From an uncultured Porphyromonadaceae bacterium (GTDB taxonomy: Bacteria; Bacteroidota; Bacteroidia; Bacteroidales; Muribaculaceae): 6,937 nt of DNA. Below the pieces are notes generated by a model. That model had not been told where the DNA came from. It did no database searches and saw nothing but the letters and a program-made list of their open reading frames with translations. Position numbers and translations under genes: made by a program. The stretch covers positions 1 through 6,937 of the forward strand of contig UROS01000126.1 in NCBI GenBank assembly GCA_900549445.1. The letters run 5' to 3'. Within the stretch, counting starts at the first letter, position 1. Each line of letters opens with the position of its first letter. This document shows positions 6,864 through 6,937 of the stretch, piece after piece.

Positions 6864-6906
6864 AAAAAAATAAGGCTTTCAAGCTGAAATTCAGCGCGAA
6901 AGCCTT
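6864..6906 (-). terminator. rho-independent terminator on the minus strand
   Basis: AAGGCTTTC (6872-6880) pairs with GAAAGCCTT (6898-6906), a 9-bp outer stem. An inner stem GCTGAA/TTCAGC (6883-6888 with 6890-6895) is separated from it by a small internal loop. Read on the minus strand the hairpin is followed by A and seven Ts (6870 to 6864), the classic intrinsic terminator form. It would stop transcription entering from beyond the right edge, insulating the four-gene unit. Confidence 0.65.
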
Positions 6907-6935
6907 TGTCATGTCATAGATTTTCAGTATATTTG
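6905..6935 (+). promoter_or_regulatory. Bacteroidota-type promoter pointing out of the window
   Basis: TTTG (6905-6908), 19 bp, TATATTTG (6928-6935): a full match to the -33/-7 consensus with ideal spacing. It should drive a plus-strand gene starting just past 6937. Its -33 overlaps by two bases the right arm of the hairpin ending at 6906. Confidence 0.6.
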
Positions 6936-6937
6936 TA

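Noticed and set aside
6810..6906. Two neighbouring inverted repeats as a CRISPR or an insertion sequence end pair
   Set aside because: The two hairpins differ in sequence, there is no repeated unit with spacers, and no transposase or matching terminal repeat occurs in the window.

Overview
The window looks like a chromosomal segment from a Bacteroidota bacterium, probably of the order Bacteroidales. This rests on several promoters that fit the Bacteroides-type sigma-ABfr pattern (TTTG or TTG, about 19-20 bp, TAnnTTTG), the absence of clear Shine-Dalgarno sequences, A/T-rich spacers around moderately GC-rich genes, and many signal peptides ending in A-x-A-Q. A gut lineage such as Muribaculaceae is plausible, but that is only an inference.

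Layout. Positions 1-210 are an A/T-rich leader with a possible -7 box and no gene that I can see. Positions 211-1557 (+) encode a complete neurotransmitter:sodium symporter (NSS/SNF) family transporter. It converges, with only 4 bp between stop codons, on an outer-membrane beta-barrel protein at 1562-2161 (-), which has its own promoter. Positions 2257-6501 (-) hold four tightly packed genes (gaps of 7, 13 and 10 bp) behind one strong promoter at 6547-6577.

All four gene products carry Sec-type signal peptides without a lipobox. In transcription order they are: a 603-residue protein with C-terminal MORN-like repeats; a 263-residue protein with a basic, low-complexity middle and an acidic, helical C-terminus; a 269-residue helical/coiled-coil protein ending in CIDC; and a 266-residue protein with a caspase-like (clan CD) His119/Cys172 dyad. 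I do not recognise the first three as members of a named system. The set is the best candidate in the window for an undescribed system: an envelope or secreted protein group ending in a cysteine-peptidase-like member.

The last 436 bases (6502-6937) hold no intact gene. They contain the operon promoter, a start-less remnant (6604-6798, +) of a DUF1016/YhcG-type PDDEXK nuclease N-terminal domain, a hairpin at 6810-6847, a second hairpin with a T tract on the minus strand at 6864-6906, and a textbook promoter at 6905-6935 pointing out of the window. This looks like a decayed junction between two genomic blocks.

How the genes work together: the transporter is an independent inner-membrane housekeeping function. 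The four minus-strand genes are very probably co-transcribed, and their products would meet in the periplasm or outside the cell. The beta-barrel gene just downstream is transcribed the same way and could be an accessory, but it has its own promoter.
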